Assembly (NCBI RefSeq): GCF_000730165.1
Contig: NZ_CP022111.1
Coordinates: 1,054,001-1,118,000, forward strand
Length of the DNA stretch: 64,000 nucleotides
Reading direction: 5' to 3'
Origin: Nitrospirillum viridazoti CBAmc
GTDB lineage: Bacteria > Pseudomonadota > Alphaproteobacteria > Azospirillales > Azospirillaceae
Positions 29,850 through 38,577 of this stretch are shown here, piece after piece (the first letter of the stretch is position 1; the number at the start of each line of letters is the position of its first letter). Position numbers and translations under genes: made by a program. Below the pieces are notes generated by a model. The model saw nothing but the letters and a program-made list of their open reading frames with translations. It was not told the DNA's origin and did not search any database.

Positions 29850-29868
29850 TGTACAGGGGCCATTGGAG

Positions 29869-30360
29869 ATGAGCGACGTCGACCGGGATGCCTTCCGGAC
29901 CATCGCGGCGGAATGTCCGGGCTTCCAGGCCCGCGCGACCGCGCGGGCGATCACGCGCTATCACAACGCCTGCTTCAGGCCGCTGGGGCTGACGGCCGAG
30001 CAATTCAGCCTGATGGTGGGAATCGGCGCCGCCGAGGGCGTCACATTGGTTGAACTCGCGCTCAGCGCGGGGGTCGATACGACAACCCTCAGCCGAAATA
30101 TCCAGAACCTGGAAAAGCGGGGCTGGGTCTACGCCGACGGCGGGCGCGGCCGTGCGGGAAAGCGTCTCAGCCTTACGGCCTCAGGACATCATCTGCTGGC
30201 GGAGGCCCTTCCGGTATGGCGGCAGGCCCAAGCGGAGTTATCGCGGCGCCTGGGCAATGACCAACTTCAATTGGTGAGGCGGGCGATGGTGGCGTTGGCC
30301 GTTGTCGCGGAGCCCTCATCGCCCACCGCCCCCGAGGGTGTGGAACAGCCCGTGTCCTAA
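29869..30360 (+). CDS. MarR-family transcriptional regulator
   Basis: The 163-residue protein has the winged-helix core (LTAEQFSLMVGIG, TLVELALSAGVDTTTLSRNI, the wing, then KRLSLTASGHHLL). These regulators usually repress a divergent gene and are released by a small ligand; DUF1330 is the likely target. ATG 29869 is chosen over TTG 29863. It is convergent with scpB, with a four-base overlap of the stops. Confidence 0.9.
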   Translation: MSDVDRDAFRTIAAECPGFQARATARAITRYHNACFRPLGLTAEQFSLMVGIGAAEGVTLVELALSAGVDTTTLSRNIQNLEKRGWVYADGGRGRAGKRLSLTASGHHLLAEALPVWRQAQAELSRRLGNDQLQLVRRAMVALAVVAEPSSPTAPEGVEQPVS

Positions 30361-31010
30361 TCCTCCGCGCTGTCCTCCACCGCCCGGGGCAGCGCCGCGT
30401 CGTCGCCGCGCGAGAACAGGGTGGTGATGGCGGGGCGGGCGTCCAGCAGGCCGGCGGCGCGCAGATCGTCCACGCCCGGCAGGTCGCGCAACGATTCCAA
30501 ACCGAAATGATCCAGGAAAGCCGGCGTTGTCAGCCAAGTGAGCGGCCGGCCCGGCGTCTCGCGCCGGCGGCCGGGCTTGATCCAGCCCGCTTCCATCAGG
30601 ATGTCCAGGGTGCCCTTGCTGGTGGCCACGCCGCGGATGCTTTCGATCTCGGCCCGGGTTACCGGCTGGTGGTAGGCGATGATGGACAGCGTTTCCACGG
30701 CAGCGCGAGACAGGCGGGAGGTGACCTCCGTCTCCCGCTGCAACAGGGGCGCCAGATCCGGCGCCGTACGGAAGGCCCAGCGGCCAGCCGCCGCCACCAG
30801 ATGCACACCGCGATGGCTGTAATGGGCCTGCAATTCGTCCAGGATGCCACGCAGGTCGGCGCCCTCGCCCAGCCGGGCGGCCAGGGCGGCCTCCTCCACC
30901 GGCTCGGCCGAGGCGAACAGCACCGCCTCCACCAGGCGCATCTGCTCGGCGCGGCGGTCGAAGCCCTCTTCCAGCTCGGCAGGCGCCTCTATGACGGTTT
31001 CGGCGGTCAT
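30357..31010 (-). CDS. scpB: Segregation and condensation protein B
   Basis: The 217-residue protein is a winged-helix partner of ScpA in the SMC-ScpAB complex that compacts and segregates chromosomes. Family segments are visible: AVLFASAEPV, RLSRAAVETLSIIAYHQPVT, EIESIRGVATSKGTLD and PGRPLTWLTTPAFLDHFGL. It overlaps scpA by four bases (ATGA). In many alphaproteobacteria tat genes follow here; instead a convergent MarR gene does. Confidence 0.95.
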   Translation of the reverse strand: MTAETVIEAPAELEEGFDRRAEQMRLVEAVLFASAEPVEEAALAARLGEGADLRGILDELQAHYSHRGVHLVAAAGRWAFRTAPDLAPLLQRETEVTSRLSRAAVETLSIIAYHQPVTRAEIESIRGVATSKGTLDILMEAGWIKPGRRRETPGRPLTWLTTPAFLDHFGLESLRDLPGVDDLRAAGLLDARPAITTLFSRGDDAALPRAVEDSAED

Positions 31011-31858
31011 GGCTCTTTATCCGGGATCGGCGGTGCGGCGGGCGTATCGGTGCGGCGAACGTAAAGGGGGCCGAAGGTTCCATCCTGCCGCACCTCCAGC
31101 TGGCCGGCCTTGGCCAGTTCCAGGGTGGCGACGAAGGTCGCCGCCAGGGCGGACCGGGCCTTCAGCTTGTCCTCCCGGCTCGTGCCGCCGCCGCGCCAGT
31201 CCGGCGGCAGGAAGCGGTCCAGGCGGGTCCAATCCGGCAGGCGGCCCAGCATGGCCTCCACCCGGCGGATGGCGTCCTCGATGGTGAACAGATCCACCGG
31301 CGGCAGATGCAGGGGGCCGGTCTTCTGCTGCCGGCGCTTGATGTCGCCATAGGCGCGCAGCAGGTCGTAGAGCGTTACCTCCGTGACCCGCCGTTCGAAC
31401 ACCGGCAGATCTTCGGGTGCGCCCCGGGGAAAGATGTCGCGACCCAGGCGCGGCCGGGCCATCAGGCGTGCGGCCGCGTTCTGCATGGCCTCCAGACGCT
31501 GCAGCTGGAAGGCCAGGGCCTGCGCCAGCTCCTCGCCCGTCGGCTCCTCCGTCTCGGGCGTGGGCAGCAGCAGGCGGGATTTGAGATAGGCCAGCCAGGC
31601 GGCGGTCACCAGATAATCGGCCGCGACCTCCAGCCGCAGGCGCCGCGCCTCCTCGACGAAGGCCAGGTACTGTTCGGCCAGGGCCAGGATGGAGATGCGG
31701 GTGAGGTCGACCTTCTGGTCGCGCGCCAGGGTCAGCAGCAGGTCGATGGGGCCTTCGAATTCCCCGAGGTCAACCAGCAGCGCGGGCTCCCCCTCCGCCG
31801 CCGGTTCAAGGGCGGGGGCGGCGCTCCATTCGTCATCCGGGCCCCGCGCATCGGCCAT
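31007..31858 (-). CDS. scpA: Segregation and condensation protein A
   Basis: The 283-residue kleisin bridges the SMC heads. The N-terminal motif is clear (EFEGPIDLLLTLARDQKVDLTRI in parts, then YLVTAAWLAYLKSRLLLP), and the C-terminal winged helix includes FVATLELAKAGQLEVRQDG. The start at 31858 overlaps the stop of the protease gene by one base (TGATG); a longer frame reads back into that gene. Confidence 0.95.
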   Translation of the reverse strand: MADARGPDDEWSAAPALEPAAEGEPALLVDLGEFEGPIDLLLTLARDQKVDLTRISILALAEQYLAFVEEARRLRLEVAADYLVTAAWLAYLKSRLLLPTPETEEPTGEELAQALAFQLQRLEAMQNAAARLMARPRLGRDIFPRGAPEDLPVFERRVTEVTLYDLLRAYGDIKRRQQKTGPLHLPPVDLFTIEDAIRRVEAMLGRLPDWTRLDRFLPPDWRGGGTSREDKLKARSALAATFVATLELAKAGQLEVRQDGTFGPLYVRRTDTPAAPPIPDKEP

Positions 31859-32550
31859 CAGCTCAGTCCCGTCACCGTGGCGATCACGTTCCACAAGCCA
31901 CTGGTCGGCCACCGCACCAGCCACATATAGGGGTCGTAGGCCGACAGGCCCATCTTATTGAAAAGGTATGGCAGCAGGAAAAAAATCGTCAGCAGGATCA
32001 TGTTGCCCCGCACCTCCTGCGCCGCGAACCACTGCGCCTGGCGATAGGGCAGCATCTGCTCGATGACCTTGCCAGCGTCCAGCGACGGGAAGGGCAGCAT
32101 GTTCAGCACGCCCAGCATCAGGTTGATCTGGATGCCCGCCACGAAGTTCTGCCCCACCCAGTCCGCCACCGAGGCCGGCAGCAGGAAAAGGGTGTGCAGC
32201 AGAAGGGCGAAGACGATGGCCAGCAGGAAATTCATGCCGGGCCCGGACAACGCCACCAGTGCCATGTCGCGGCGCGGGCGGCGCAGCCGGCTCTGGGTGA
32301 TGGGCGCGGGCTTGGCCCAGCCGAAGACGAAGCCGGTGAACAGGAACAGCGTCGCCGGCATCAGGATGGTGCCGATGGGGTCGATGTGCTTGCCCGGGTT
32401 GAAGCTGACCCGCCCTTGGGAATAGGCGGTGTCGTCGCCCAGTTTCCACGCCACCCAGGCGTGGGCGGCCTCATGCAGGGTGATGGCCAGCACCATGGGG
32501 ATGGCCATCACGGAAAGGCGGACGATCAGTTCCTGAATCGAGGTGTCCAA
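31858..32550 (-). CDS. Site-2 protease family membrane metalloprotease (M50)
   Basis: The 230-residue protein has about six membrane helices. Zinc ligands are in HEAAHAW near residue 26, and the third ligand region is NMLPFPSLDAGK, where DAG replaces the common DGG. This is the short M50 form without a PDZ domain. The substrate is unknown. It sits inside the nagZ-scpA transcript, five bases after nagZ in gene order, so it is co-expressed with cell-cycle genes. Confidence 0.9.
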   Translation of the reverse strand: MDTSIQELIVRLSVMAIPMVLAITLHEAAHAWVAWKLGDDTAYSQGRVSFNPGKHIDPIGTILMPATLFLFTGFVFGWAKPAPITQSRLRRPRRDMALVALSGPGMNFLLAIVFALLLHTLFLLPASVADWVGQNFVAGIQINLMLGVLNMLPFPSLDAGKVIEQMLPYRQAQWFAAQEVRGNMILLTIFFLLPYLFNKMGLSAYDPYMWLVRWPTSGLWNVIATVTGLS

Positions 32551-32555
32551 AGGGG

Positions 32556-33590
32556 TCAGTCCCAGTTGCCGGCAAGGTCGATAAGGCGCGCGCGCCAGGC
32601 GGCGACAGTGGCCGCGTCGGCGGCGGTCGAGGCCGGGCGGCGGGCCTGGGCCCGGGCCCAGCGTTCCTGCGCCTGTTGCGACAGGCGGGGCACCACGGCG
32701 GCCACGGCGGTCCTATCCTCCACCGTGCCGTTGCAGTGCAGGGCCACGTCGCAGCAGCCGTCGGCCACCACGGCGGCCGCACGCTCCGCCACCGTGCCCG
32801 ACAGGGCCTGCATGTCCAGGTCGTCGCTGAACAGCAGACCGCCGAAGCCGATCAGCCCGCGCACGATCTTGGTGATGACCAGGGCCGAGGTGCTGGAGGG
32901 ATGCTGGGCGTCCACCGCGGTGAACAAGATGTGGGCCACCATGCCCGCGGGCAGGTCGGCCAGGGCCTTGAAGGGGGCGAAGTCCACTGCCTCCAGCGTC
33001 GCCAGGTCCGCCGTCACCGTCGGCAGCTCCTTATGGCTGTCGGCCGTGGCGCGGCCGTGGCCGGGCAGATGCTTCACGATGGGCAGCACACCGCCGGCCA
33101 GCAGGCCCTCCGCCTGGGCGCCCGCCAGCAGGGCGACCCGGGCCGGGTCGCGGCTGAAGGCGCGGTCGCCGATGACGTCGTGGGCGCCCGCTTGCGGCAC
33201 ATCGGCCACCGGGGCGCAGTCCATATCGATGCCCAGCGGCGCCAGGGTGGCGGCCAGCAGGCGGCCGTGCAGCCAGGCAGCCTCCCTGGCCAGGTCATCG
33301 TCGGCGATGGCGCCGATGTGACCGGCCGGCGGCAGGGACGGCCAGTGCGGCGGGCGCAGGCGGGCCACGCGGCCGCCCTCCTGGTCGATCATGATGGGCG
33401 CATCAGGCCGGCCCACGCTGTCACGCAGGGCCGCCGTCAGGGCCATCACCTGCTCCGGTGTCTCGCAATTGCGCCGGAACAGGATGAAGCCCAGGGGATT
33501 GGCCGCCGCGAACAGCGCCCGCTCCGCCTCGGTCAGGACGGGACCGGTGCAGCCGAAGATGACGGCCGCTGGAACGTTGGGGGTGGTCAT
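32556..33590 (-). CDS. nagZ: Beta-N-acetylhexosaminidase
   Basis: The 344-residue GH3 enzyme removes GlcNAc from muropeptides in wall recycling in the cytoplasm. Motifs: KHLPGHGRATADSHKELP (173-190), with the general acid/base His-Asp region, and nucleophile Asp257 in FSDDLDM. ATG 33590 is chosen over GTG 33599. It follows the SPOR gene in the dgt-argS-SPOR-nagZ order. Confidence 0.95.
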   Translation of the reverse strand: MTTPNVPAAVIFGCTGPVLTEAERALFAAANPLGFILFRRNCETPEQVMALTAALRDSVGRPDAPIMIDQEGGRVARLRPPHWPSLPPAGHIGAIADDDLAREAAWLHGRLLAATLAPLGIDMDCAPVADVPQAGAHDVIGDRAFSRDPARVALLAGAQAEGLLAGGVLPIVKHLPGHGRATADSHKELPTVTADLATLEAVDFAPFKALADLPAGMVAHILFTAVDAQHPSSTSALVITKIVRGLIGFGGLLFSDDLDMQALSGTVAERAAAVVADGCCDVALHCNGTVEDRTAVAAVVPRLSQQAQERWARAQARRPASTAADAATVAAWRARLIDLAGNWD

Positions 33591-33603
33591 CGCAGGCACC
33601 GCC

Positions 33604-34605
33604 TTAATGTACGGGGATGCAGCCGTCCTTGGCCGCCTTCACCGCCTCGCAGATGCGCTTGGCCTGGGCCTCGTCGATGGGGCCCGCCTGGACGCGGTAA
33701 TAGATGCCCTTGGCGCCCAGATCGGCCTTGACCAGGCGCAGGCTGAGCCCGCCCAGGACAGCCGCATGCTTGCGCTGGATCCGCTGCATCTCGGCTTCCG
33801 CCTGCGGTTCCGACGGGATGGAGGCGAACTGCAGTTTCACCGACCCGCCGCCGGTGGCAGTGGGCACGGCCGTGGGCGCAACAGCGGCCGGTGCCACGGG
33901 CTTTTCCACCGGCTTGGGCGCCGGCGTGACCGGGGCGGCGGCAATAGGCTTAGGCACCACCGGCTGGAGGGCCGGCTGAGGCGTAGGCTGCGGCACCAGC
34001 GGCGTGGGTGCGTTGGCCTGCGCCGTCTGCTGCTGCGCGGGCGGCTTGGCGGCCGGAACCGGCGCCGGCGTCACCGGCTTCGCGGCGGTGGTGCCGGCCG
34101 CCGTCGGAGGCAGCACGGTTGGCGGCAGGACGGTCGGGGCCGCCGGCTGGGCGGCCGGGGCTTGCGCTGGCGCCTGGGCAGGAGCTTGGGCAGCGGCCTG
34201 TGGCGCCGGCTGGGCGGCCGGCGGCGGGGCCGTGGGCCGTTCCATGGGCGCTTCCGGCGGCGGCAGCAGGCGTTCCACACCGGGGTCCGTCTTGGTGTCG
34301 GCGCGCAGACGATCGTAAATCAGCCGATCCTGGTTGGGCACGTCCATCCCGCCCGGCGTTTCCGGCTTCACCTTCGTCGGCCCGGGATCAGCATGGATGA
34401 TGGGGGCGACCGCCTCCGTCCCCGCCCGCTGGCCCTGGGTGTAGACGAAGTAGATCAGCCCGCCGAAGCTGCCGACGGCGGCCACCACCACGCCCAGGCT
34501 CAGCAGCCCGCGCCGGCGGGGCGCCGGCTGGCGCCGCCCCTGCCAGTCATAGCCGGGATCGTAGTCGTAGTCGGGGTCGCCGTGATGGTCGTGCATGTCG
34601 CTCAT
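33604..34605 (-). CDS. SPOR-domain membrane protein
   Basis: The 333-residue protein has a His/Asp-rich cytoplasmic tail (MSDMHDHHGDPDYDYDPGYD), one membrane helix near 35-57, a long Pro/Ala/Gln linker and a C-terminal SPOR domain (VKLQFASIPSEPQAEAEMQR, IYYRVQAGPIDEAQAKRIC). SPOR domains bind denuded glycan strands at the division site. It is encoded directly after argS, a conserved alphaproteobacterial arrangement. Confidence 0.9.
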   Translation of the reverse strand: MSDMHDHHGDPDYDYDPGYDWQGRRQPAPRRRGLLSLGVVVAAVGSFGGLIYFVYTQGQRAGTEAVAPIIHADPGPTKVKPETPGGMDVPNQDRLIYDRLRADTKTDPGVERLLPPPEAPMERPTAPPPAAQPAPQAAAQAPAQAPAQAPAAQPAAPTVLPPTVLPPTAAGTTAAKPVTPAPVPAAKPPAQQQTAQANAPTPLVPQPTPQPALQPVVPKPIAAAPVTPAPKPVEKPVAPAAVAPTAVPTATGGGSVKLQFASIPSEPQAEAEMQRIQRKHAAVLGGLSLRLVKADLGAKGIYYRVQAGPIDEAQAKRICEAVKAAKDGCIPVH

Positions 34606-34609
34606 GGGA

Positions 34610-36364
34610 TCAGCGCAACTCCTCGGCCGGCACCACGCCCATGATGGCGAGGCCGGACGCGATGACCAGGGACACCGCCGTCACCAGGGCCAGGCGGGCC
34701 CGGGTCAGGGCATCGTCTCCCTCGATGATGAAGCGCAGGGTGGCATCGTCCTTGCCCTGATTCCAGAAGCCGTGGAACGCCGCCGCCAGCTCCTGCAGGT
34801 AGTAGGCGACGCGATGCGGCTCATGCGCCTCCGCCGCCGACTCCACCGTGCGTGGCCAGTTCAGCATGAGGCGGATGAGATCGACCTCGGCCGTGGAGGC
34901 CAGTCCATCGAAGGACACGGCCGACAGCGCTTCACGCGACAGATCCCAGTCGGCGTGCAGACTGGCGGCCTGGCGCAGGACGGAGCGGCAGCGGGCGTGG
35001 GCGTACTGCACGTAGAAGACAGGGTTGTCCTTGGACTGCTCCGTCACCTTGGCGTAGTCGAACTCCAGCGTCTGGTCGTTGCGGCGGGTCAGCATGATGA
35101 AGCGCACGACGTCGCGGCCCACGGCGTCCATGACGTCACGCAGGGTGACGAAGGTGCCGGCGCGCTTGGACATCTTCACCGGCTCGCCATTCTGCAGCAG
35201 GTGCACCAGCTGGCACAGCTTCACGTCCAGCGCGGCCTTGCCGTCGGAGATGGCCTTGGTCGCCGCTGCCATGCGCTTCACATAGCCGCCGTGATCGGCC
35301 CCCCACACGTCGATCAGCACGGGGCAGCCGCGCCGGTATTTGTCGTAGTGATAGGCGATGTCGTTGGCGAAGTAGGTCCACGACCCGTCGGACTTTTTCA
35401 GCGGGCGGTCAACGTCGTCGCCGAACTGGGTGGCCTTGAACAGGGTCTGGGGCCGCGGCTCCCAATCGTCGGGCTTCTTGCCCTTGGGCGGCTCCAGCAC
35501 GCCGACATAGATCAGGCCGGCGTCTTCCAGAGCCTTGAACGCCTGGTCCACCGCCCCGTTGTCCACCAGCGCGCGCTCGCTGCTGAACAGGTCATGGTGG
35601 ATGTTCAGGGAGGCCAAATCCTCCTTGATGCCGGCCATCATCTGGTCGATGGCGAAGGCGCGCACCGGGGCCAGCCATTCCTCTTCGGGCAGGTCGCGCC
35701 ACTTGGCGCCGTCCCGTGCGGCCAGGGCCTGGCCCACGTCCTTGAGATATTCGCCCGGGTACATGCCGGCCGGGATCTCGATGCCCGTCTCGCCCAGGGC
35801 CTCGCGATAGCGCAGGTGGGTGGAGCGGGCCAGGACGTCCACCTGGGCACCGGCGTCGTTGATGTAGTACTCGCGCGTGACGTCGTAGCCGGCCTTTTCC
35901 AGCAGGGCGGCCAGCGCATCACCCACCACGGCGCCACGGGCATGCGCCGCGTGCAGCGGGCCGGTGGGATTGGCGGAGACGTATTCCACGTTCACACGGG
36001 TGCCGTTGCCGATGGTGCTGGCGCCGAAGCCCACGCCGGCGGTCAGGACGTCGGCCAGGCGGGCACGCCAATAGCTGGGCGCCACGCGCAGGTTGACGAA
36101 GCCGGGACCGGCGATGGAGACCTCGGTCACGTCCGGCAGGGCCCGCAGGTGCGGGGCCAGCGCCTCGGCGATGGCGCGCGGCGGCTTGCCGGCCGGCTTG
36201 GCCAGCACCATGGCGGCGTTGGTGGAGATGTCGCCATGCGCCGCCTCGCGCGGCGGCTCCACCGTCACGCGGGAGAGGTCCAGCCCGGCGGGAATGCCGC
36301 CGTCAGCCGCCAGGGCCTCCAGCGCGCGGCGAACCAGGGCTTCGAATTCCTTGTAAACGTTCAT
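34610..36364 (-). CDS. argS: Arginyl-tRNA synthetase
   Basis: The 584-residue class I synthetase charges tRNA-Arg. It has the N-terminal additional domain, the adenylate site [20 protein letters not shown] with the HIGH motif reading HAAH (138-141), KMSKRAGTF near residue 396, and the DALR anticodon-binding domain at the end. The Ala in place of Gly in HIGH is unusual. The start [10 protein letters not shown] at 36364 fits the family. The CTTTTGGATT word lies 17 bases upstream. Confidence 0.97.
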   Translation of the reverse strand: MNVYKEFEALVRRALEALAADGGIPAGLDLSRVTVEPPREAAHGDISTNAAMVLAKPAGKPPRAIAEALAPHLRALPDVTEVSIAGPGFVNLRVAPSYWRARLADVLTAGVGFGASTIGNGTRVNVEYVSANPTGPLHAAHARGAVVGDALAALLEKAGYDVTREYYINDAGAQVDVLARSTHLRYREALGETGIEIPAGMYPGEYLKDVGQALAARDGAKWRDLPEEEWLAPVRAFAIDQMMAGIKEDLASLNIHHDLFSSERALVDNGAVDQAFKALEDAGLIYVGVLEPPKGKKPDDWEPRPQTLFKATQFGDDVDRPLKKSDGSWTYFANDIAYHYDKYRRGCPVLIDVWGADHGGYVKRMAAATKAISDGKAALDVKLCQLVHLLQNGEPVKMSKRAGTFVTLRDVMDAVGRDVVRFIMLTRRNDQTLEFDYAKVTEQSKDNPVFYVQYAHARCRSVLRQAASLHADWDLSREALSAVSFDGLASTAEVDLIRLMLNWPRTVESAAEAHEPHRVAYYLQELAAAFHGFWNQGKDDATLRFIIEGDDALTRARLALVTAVSLVIASGLAIMGVVPAEELR

Positions 36365-36381
36365 GGCGATAGAACCGGCAC

Positions 36382-36391
36382 AATCCAAAAG
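36382..36391 (-). other. CTTTTGGATT word upstream of argS (copy 3 of 3)
   Basis: Reads CTCTTTTGGATT on the minus strand and ends 17 bases before the argS start, nearly the same distance as before ssb. Function unknown. Confidence 0.45.
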
Positions 36392-36400
36392 AGTCGCATT

Positions 36401-36422
36401 CGCCGGTCCATGGTGACCGGCG
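36401..36422. other. Perfect 8-bp stem-loop between dgt and argS
   Basis: CGCCGGTC (36401-36408) pairs with GACCGGCG (36415-36422), loop CATGGT. It lies in the argS leader about 37 bases before the start. It could end dgt transcripts or shape the leader; there is no direct T-run. Confidence 0.4.
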
Positions 36423-36490
36423 GCGGCGCACCTTACAAGGTTCCTGCGGTGCAGGTCACCCGTGGAGTTGGCAGGAGCGGCCTGCGCGCC

Positions 36491-37843
36491 TCACCCCGCG
36501 ATCAGCTGCGCCTGGCGGATGGCGAAGCGGTCGGTCATGCCGGCGACATAGTCCAGCAGGCCGCGCACCCAGCCCGCGCGCTCATAGGGCAGTTGCCGCG
36601 ACTCCGGCATGGTTTCCAATAGCGAGGCCCAGCGGCGGGGCAGCTTGGCACCGGGGCCCAGCTTCTCCCGGTCCAGCAGCGCCTCACCATAAGCGTCCAG
36701 CAGGGTGGTGATGGTGCGGGCGGCGATGATGTCGGTCTCGCAGCGCTGCTGGCCGCGGTAGATACGCTCGTGGCTCACCTGCTCGATCCTGCGCAAGGCG
36801 GGCGCGCGCGCCGACAGGGTCAGCAGGGGGTGGCAGAACTCGCCGGCCATCAATTGCGGCAATCGCTCCAGGAAAATCTCCGCCGCGTCGCGCACCAGCC
36901 GGTCGATGGCCTGGGCACGCAGGAAGATCAGCTTGCGGTCCTCATCCTCCAGCGTCTTGTAGTCCGCCTCCCAGTCCTTGCCCGTGGCCGTGTCAGGCTT
37001 GTCGTCGCGGATGAAGGCCAGCAGCAGGTCCTCGGCATGCTCAAAGCTCAGCATGCGCATCTTGGCCGCGTCCTCGATATCCACGACGTGGTAGCAGGCG
37101 TCGTCCGCCGCCTCCACCAGGTAGGCCAGCGGGTGGCGGCACCAGGCGCCCGGACCCTTTTCCACCAGGCCCACCTCTGTCGCCACCACGGCGAATACGT
37201 CCTGCTCGCATCCGAAGAAGCCGTACTTGCGCTTATGCGGGCGCTTGAGGGGGCCGTTCGGCACCTCCACCCCCCAGGGGTATTTGGCCCCGGCGCCCAG
37301 CGTGGCCGCCGTCAGCTGCAGGCCGCCCACGCCGCGCCAGCCCTGCAGTCGGGTCAGCACGCGGAAGCCCTGGGCGTTCGCCTCGAACTTGCACAGCTCC
37401 GCCTGCTCGACATCGCTCAGGCCGGTGCGTATGCGCTGGCCGATGGCGCTGTCGGCGAACCAGTCGGAGATCACGTCCTCGCCCGTGTGGGCGAAGCAAG
37501 GGGTGCCGACGTCGTGGGCCAGCGAGGCGGCGGCCACCACGTGGCCGAAGTCGGCCGGCGTCGCCTTCACCTCATAGTCAACGCTGCGCAGGATGGCCGG
37601 CCCCACCCACATGCCCAGCGAGCGTCCCACCCGCGCCGCCTCCATGGAGTGCGTCAGGCGGGAGCGGACATAATCCGACCCGCCGATGCCGTGCACCTGC
37701 TGCTTGTCCGCCAGGCGGCGGAAGCTGGTGGTGAAGGTGATGCGGTCGATGTCGATCTCATAGGCGCTGCGGTGCGGCAGCTCCGCGTCGGCCGTCGTCT
37801 TGGCCAGCCGCTTGCGCGACAGCAGACTGTTCCAGTTCATCAT
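36491..37843 (-). CDS. dgt: Deoxyguanosinetriphosphate triphosphohydrolase (dGTPase)
   Basis: The 450-residue HD-domain enzyme splits dGTP (or dNTPs) to nucleoside and triphosphate. Metal ligands are in RLTHSMEAARVG, AHDVGTPCFAHTGED and the later YLVEAADDACYHVVDIED. ATG 37843 or 37840 (MNWNSLLSRKR) is preferred over 37858 because AGG precedes them. It is divergent from erpA and begins the long dgt-to-scpB unit. Confidence 0.92.
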   Translation of the reverse strand: MMNWNSLLSRKRLAKTTADAELPHRSAYEIDIDRITFTTSFRRLADKQQVHGIGGSDYVRSRLTHSMEAARVGRSLGMWVGPAILRSVDYEVKATPADFGHVVAAASLAHDVGTPCFAHTGEDVISDWFADSAIGQRIRTGLSDVEQAELCKFEANAQGFRVLTRLQGWRGVGGLQLTAATLGAGAKYPWGVEVPNGPLKRPHKRKYGFFGCEQDVFAVVATEVGLVEKGPGAWCRHPLAYLVEAADDACYHVVDIEDAAKMRMLSFEHAEDLLLAFIRDDKPDTATGKDWEADYKTLEDEDRKLIFLRAQAIDRLVRDAAEIFLERLPQLMAGEFCHPLLTLSARAPALRRIEQVSHERIYRGQQRCETDIIAARTITTLLDAYGEALLDREKLGPGAKLPRRWASLLETMPESRQLPYERAGWVRGLLDYVAGMTDRFAIRQAQLIAG

Positions 37844-37895
37844 CGCCGCATACCTCATGCCAGATCCGTGCGGGCGCCGAATGGTTCCTGGTCCT

Positions 37896-37924
37896 TTGAC
37901 GGAACCGTTTGGAGCGCCTACATA
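37896..37924 (+). promoter_or_regulatory. Putative sigma-70 promoter of erpA
   Basis: TTGACG (37896-37901), a 17-base spacer, then TACATA (37919-37924), facing erpA. The predicted transcript would have a leader of about 90 bases. Confidence 0.5.
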
Positions 37925-38023
37925 CTATGGGCGTTACAGAGGAACGCCGCCCCTGTCCAGTCGCCTTTTCAAGCGCTACGTGGGGCCGGGCCCAGCGTTC
38001 CGCAACTGGAAAGACATCCGTCG

Positions 38024-38395
38024 ATGACCATCACCGACATCGCCGCCGATACCGCCCCCCCTCCCCCGCGCGCCATGAGCCTGAGCGCCAGCGCCGCCAA
38101 GCGCGTGCGCAAGCTGGCGGAAATGGAGGGCGGGCCTGACATCATGATGCGCCTGTCCGTGTCCGGCGGCGGCTGCTCCGGCTTCCAGTACGGCTTCAGC
38201 TTCGACGCCACCATCAATGATGACGACCACGTGTTCGAGCGCGACGGCGCCCGGCTGGTGGTGGACGACACCTCGCTGGACCTGCTGGCCGGCGCCGAGG
38301 TGGACTTCGTCGAGGAATTGGCCGGATCCTACTTCAAGGTCAACAATCCCAACGCCAGCTCTTCCTGCGGCTGCGGGCAGAGTTTTTCGCTCTGA
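38024..38395 (+). CDS. erpA: A-type iron-sulfur carrier protein
   Basis: The 123-residue protein carries Fe-S clusters to targets. The three ligand cysteines are in SGGGCSGFQYGF and SSSCGCGQSFSL at the end. The start follows GGAAAG. The ErpA/HesB position, divergent from dgt and upstream of xthA, is typical of alphaproteobacteria. Confidence 0.95.
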   Translation: MTITDIAADTAPPPPRAMSLSASAAKRVRKLAEMEGGPDIMMRLSVSGGGCSGFQYGFSFDATINDDDHVFERDGARLVVDDTSLDLLAGAEVDFVEELAGSYFKVNNPNASSSCGCGQSFSL

Positions 38396-38402
38396 GTGAA
38401 CC

Positions 38403-38476
38403 CTCAGGCGCCGGGCGCGGCCATCCGGCCGCTTGGCTATCCTCGTGCTCGCTCCGGCGGACGCAGTCGCGTCCTA
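38403..38476 (+). repeat. Structured intergenic repeat, copy A (between erpA and xthA)
   Basis: Two perfect stem-loops: GCGGCC-ATCC-GGCCGC (38417-38432) and GGACGC-AGTC-GCGTCC (38459-38474). The joining sequence contains CTTGGCTATCCTC and GCTCCGGCGG. Copy B at 39365-39465 has the same loops and linkers but different paired stems. Confidence 0.75.
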
Positions 38477-38577
38477 GGAAAGAAAGGATGCGGAGAAAGC
38501 CTCGGCGCAAGCCCCTCGCCTTGGGCTTGGCTTCCCTCTAAGGTGCGCCGGAACCGCCGCCTGATGAGAGCCTTCCC

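Noticed and set aside
34140-34215. Repeated Ala-Gln-Ala-Pro units in the SPOR protein considered as a repeat element
   Set aside because: A Pro/Ala linker is usual between the membrane helix and SPOR domain; no DNA-level repeat unit beyond that.
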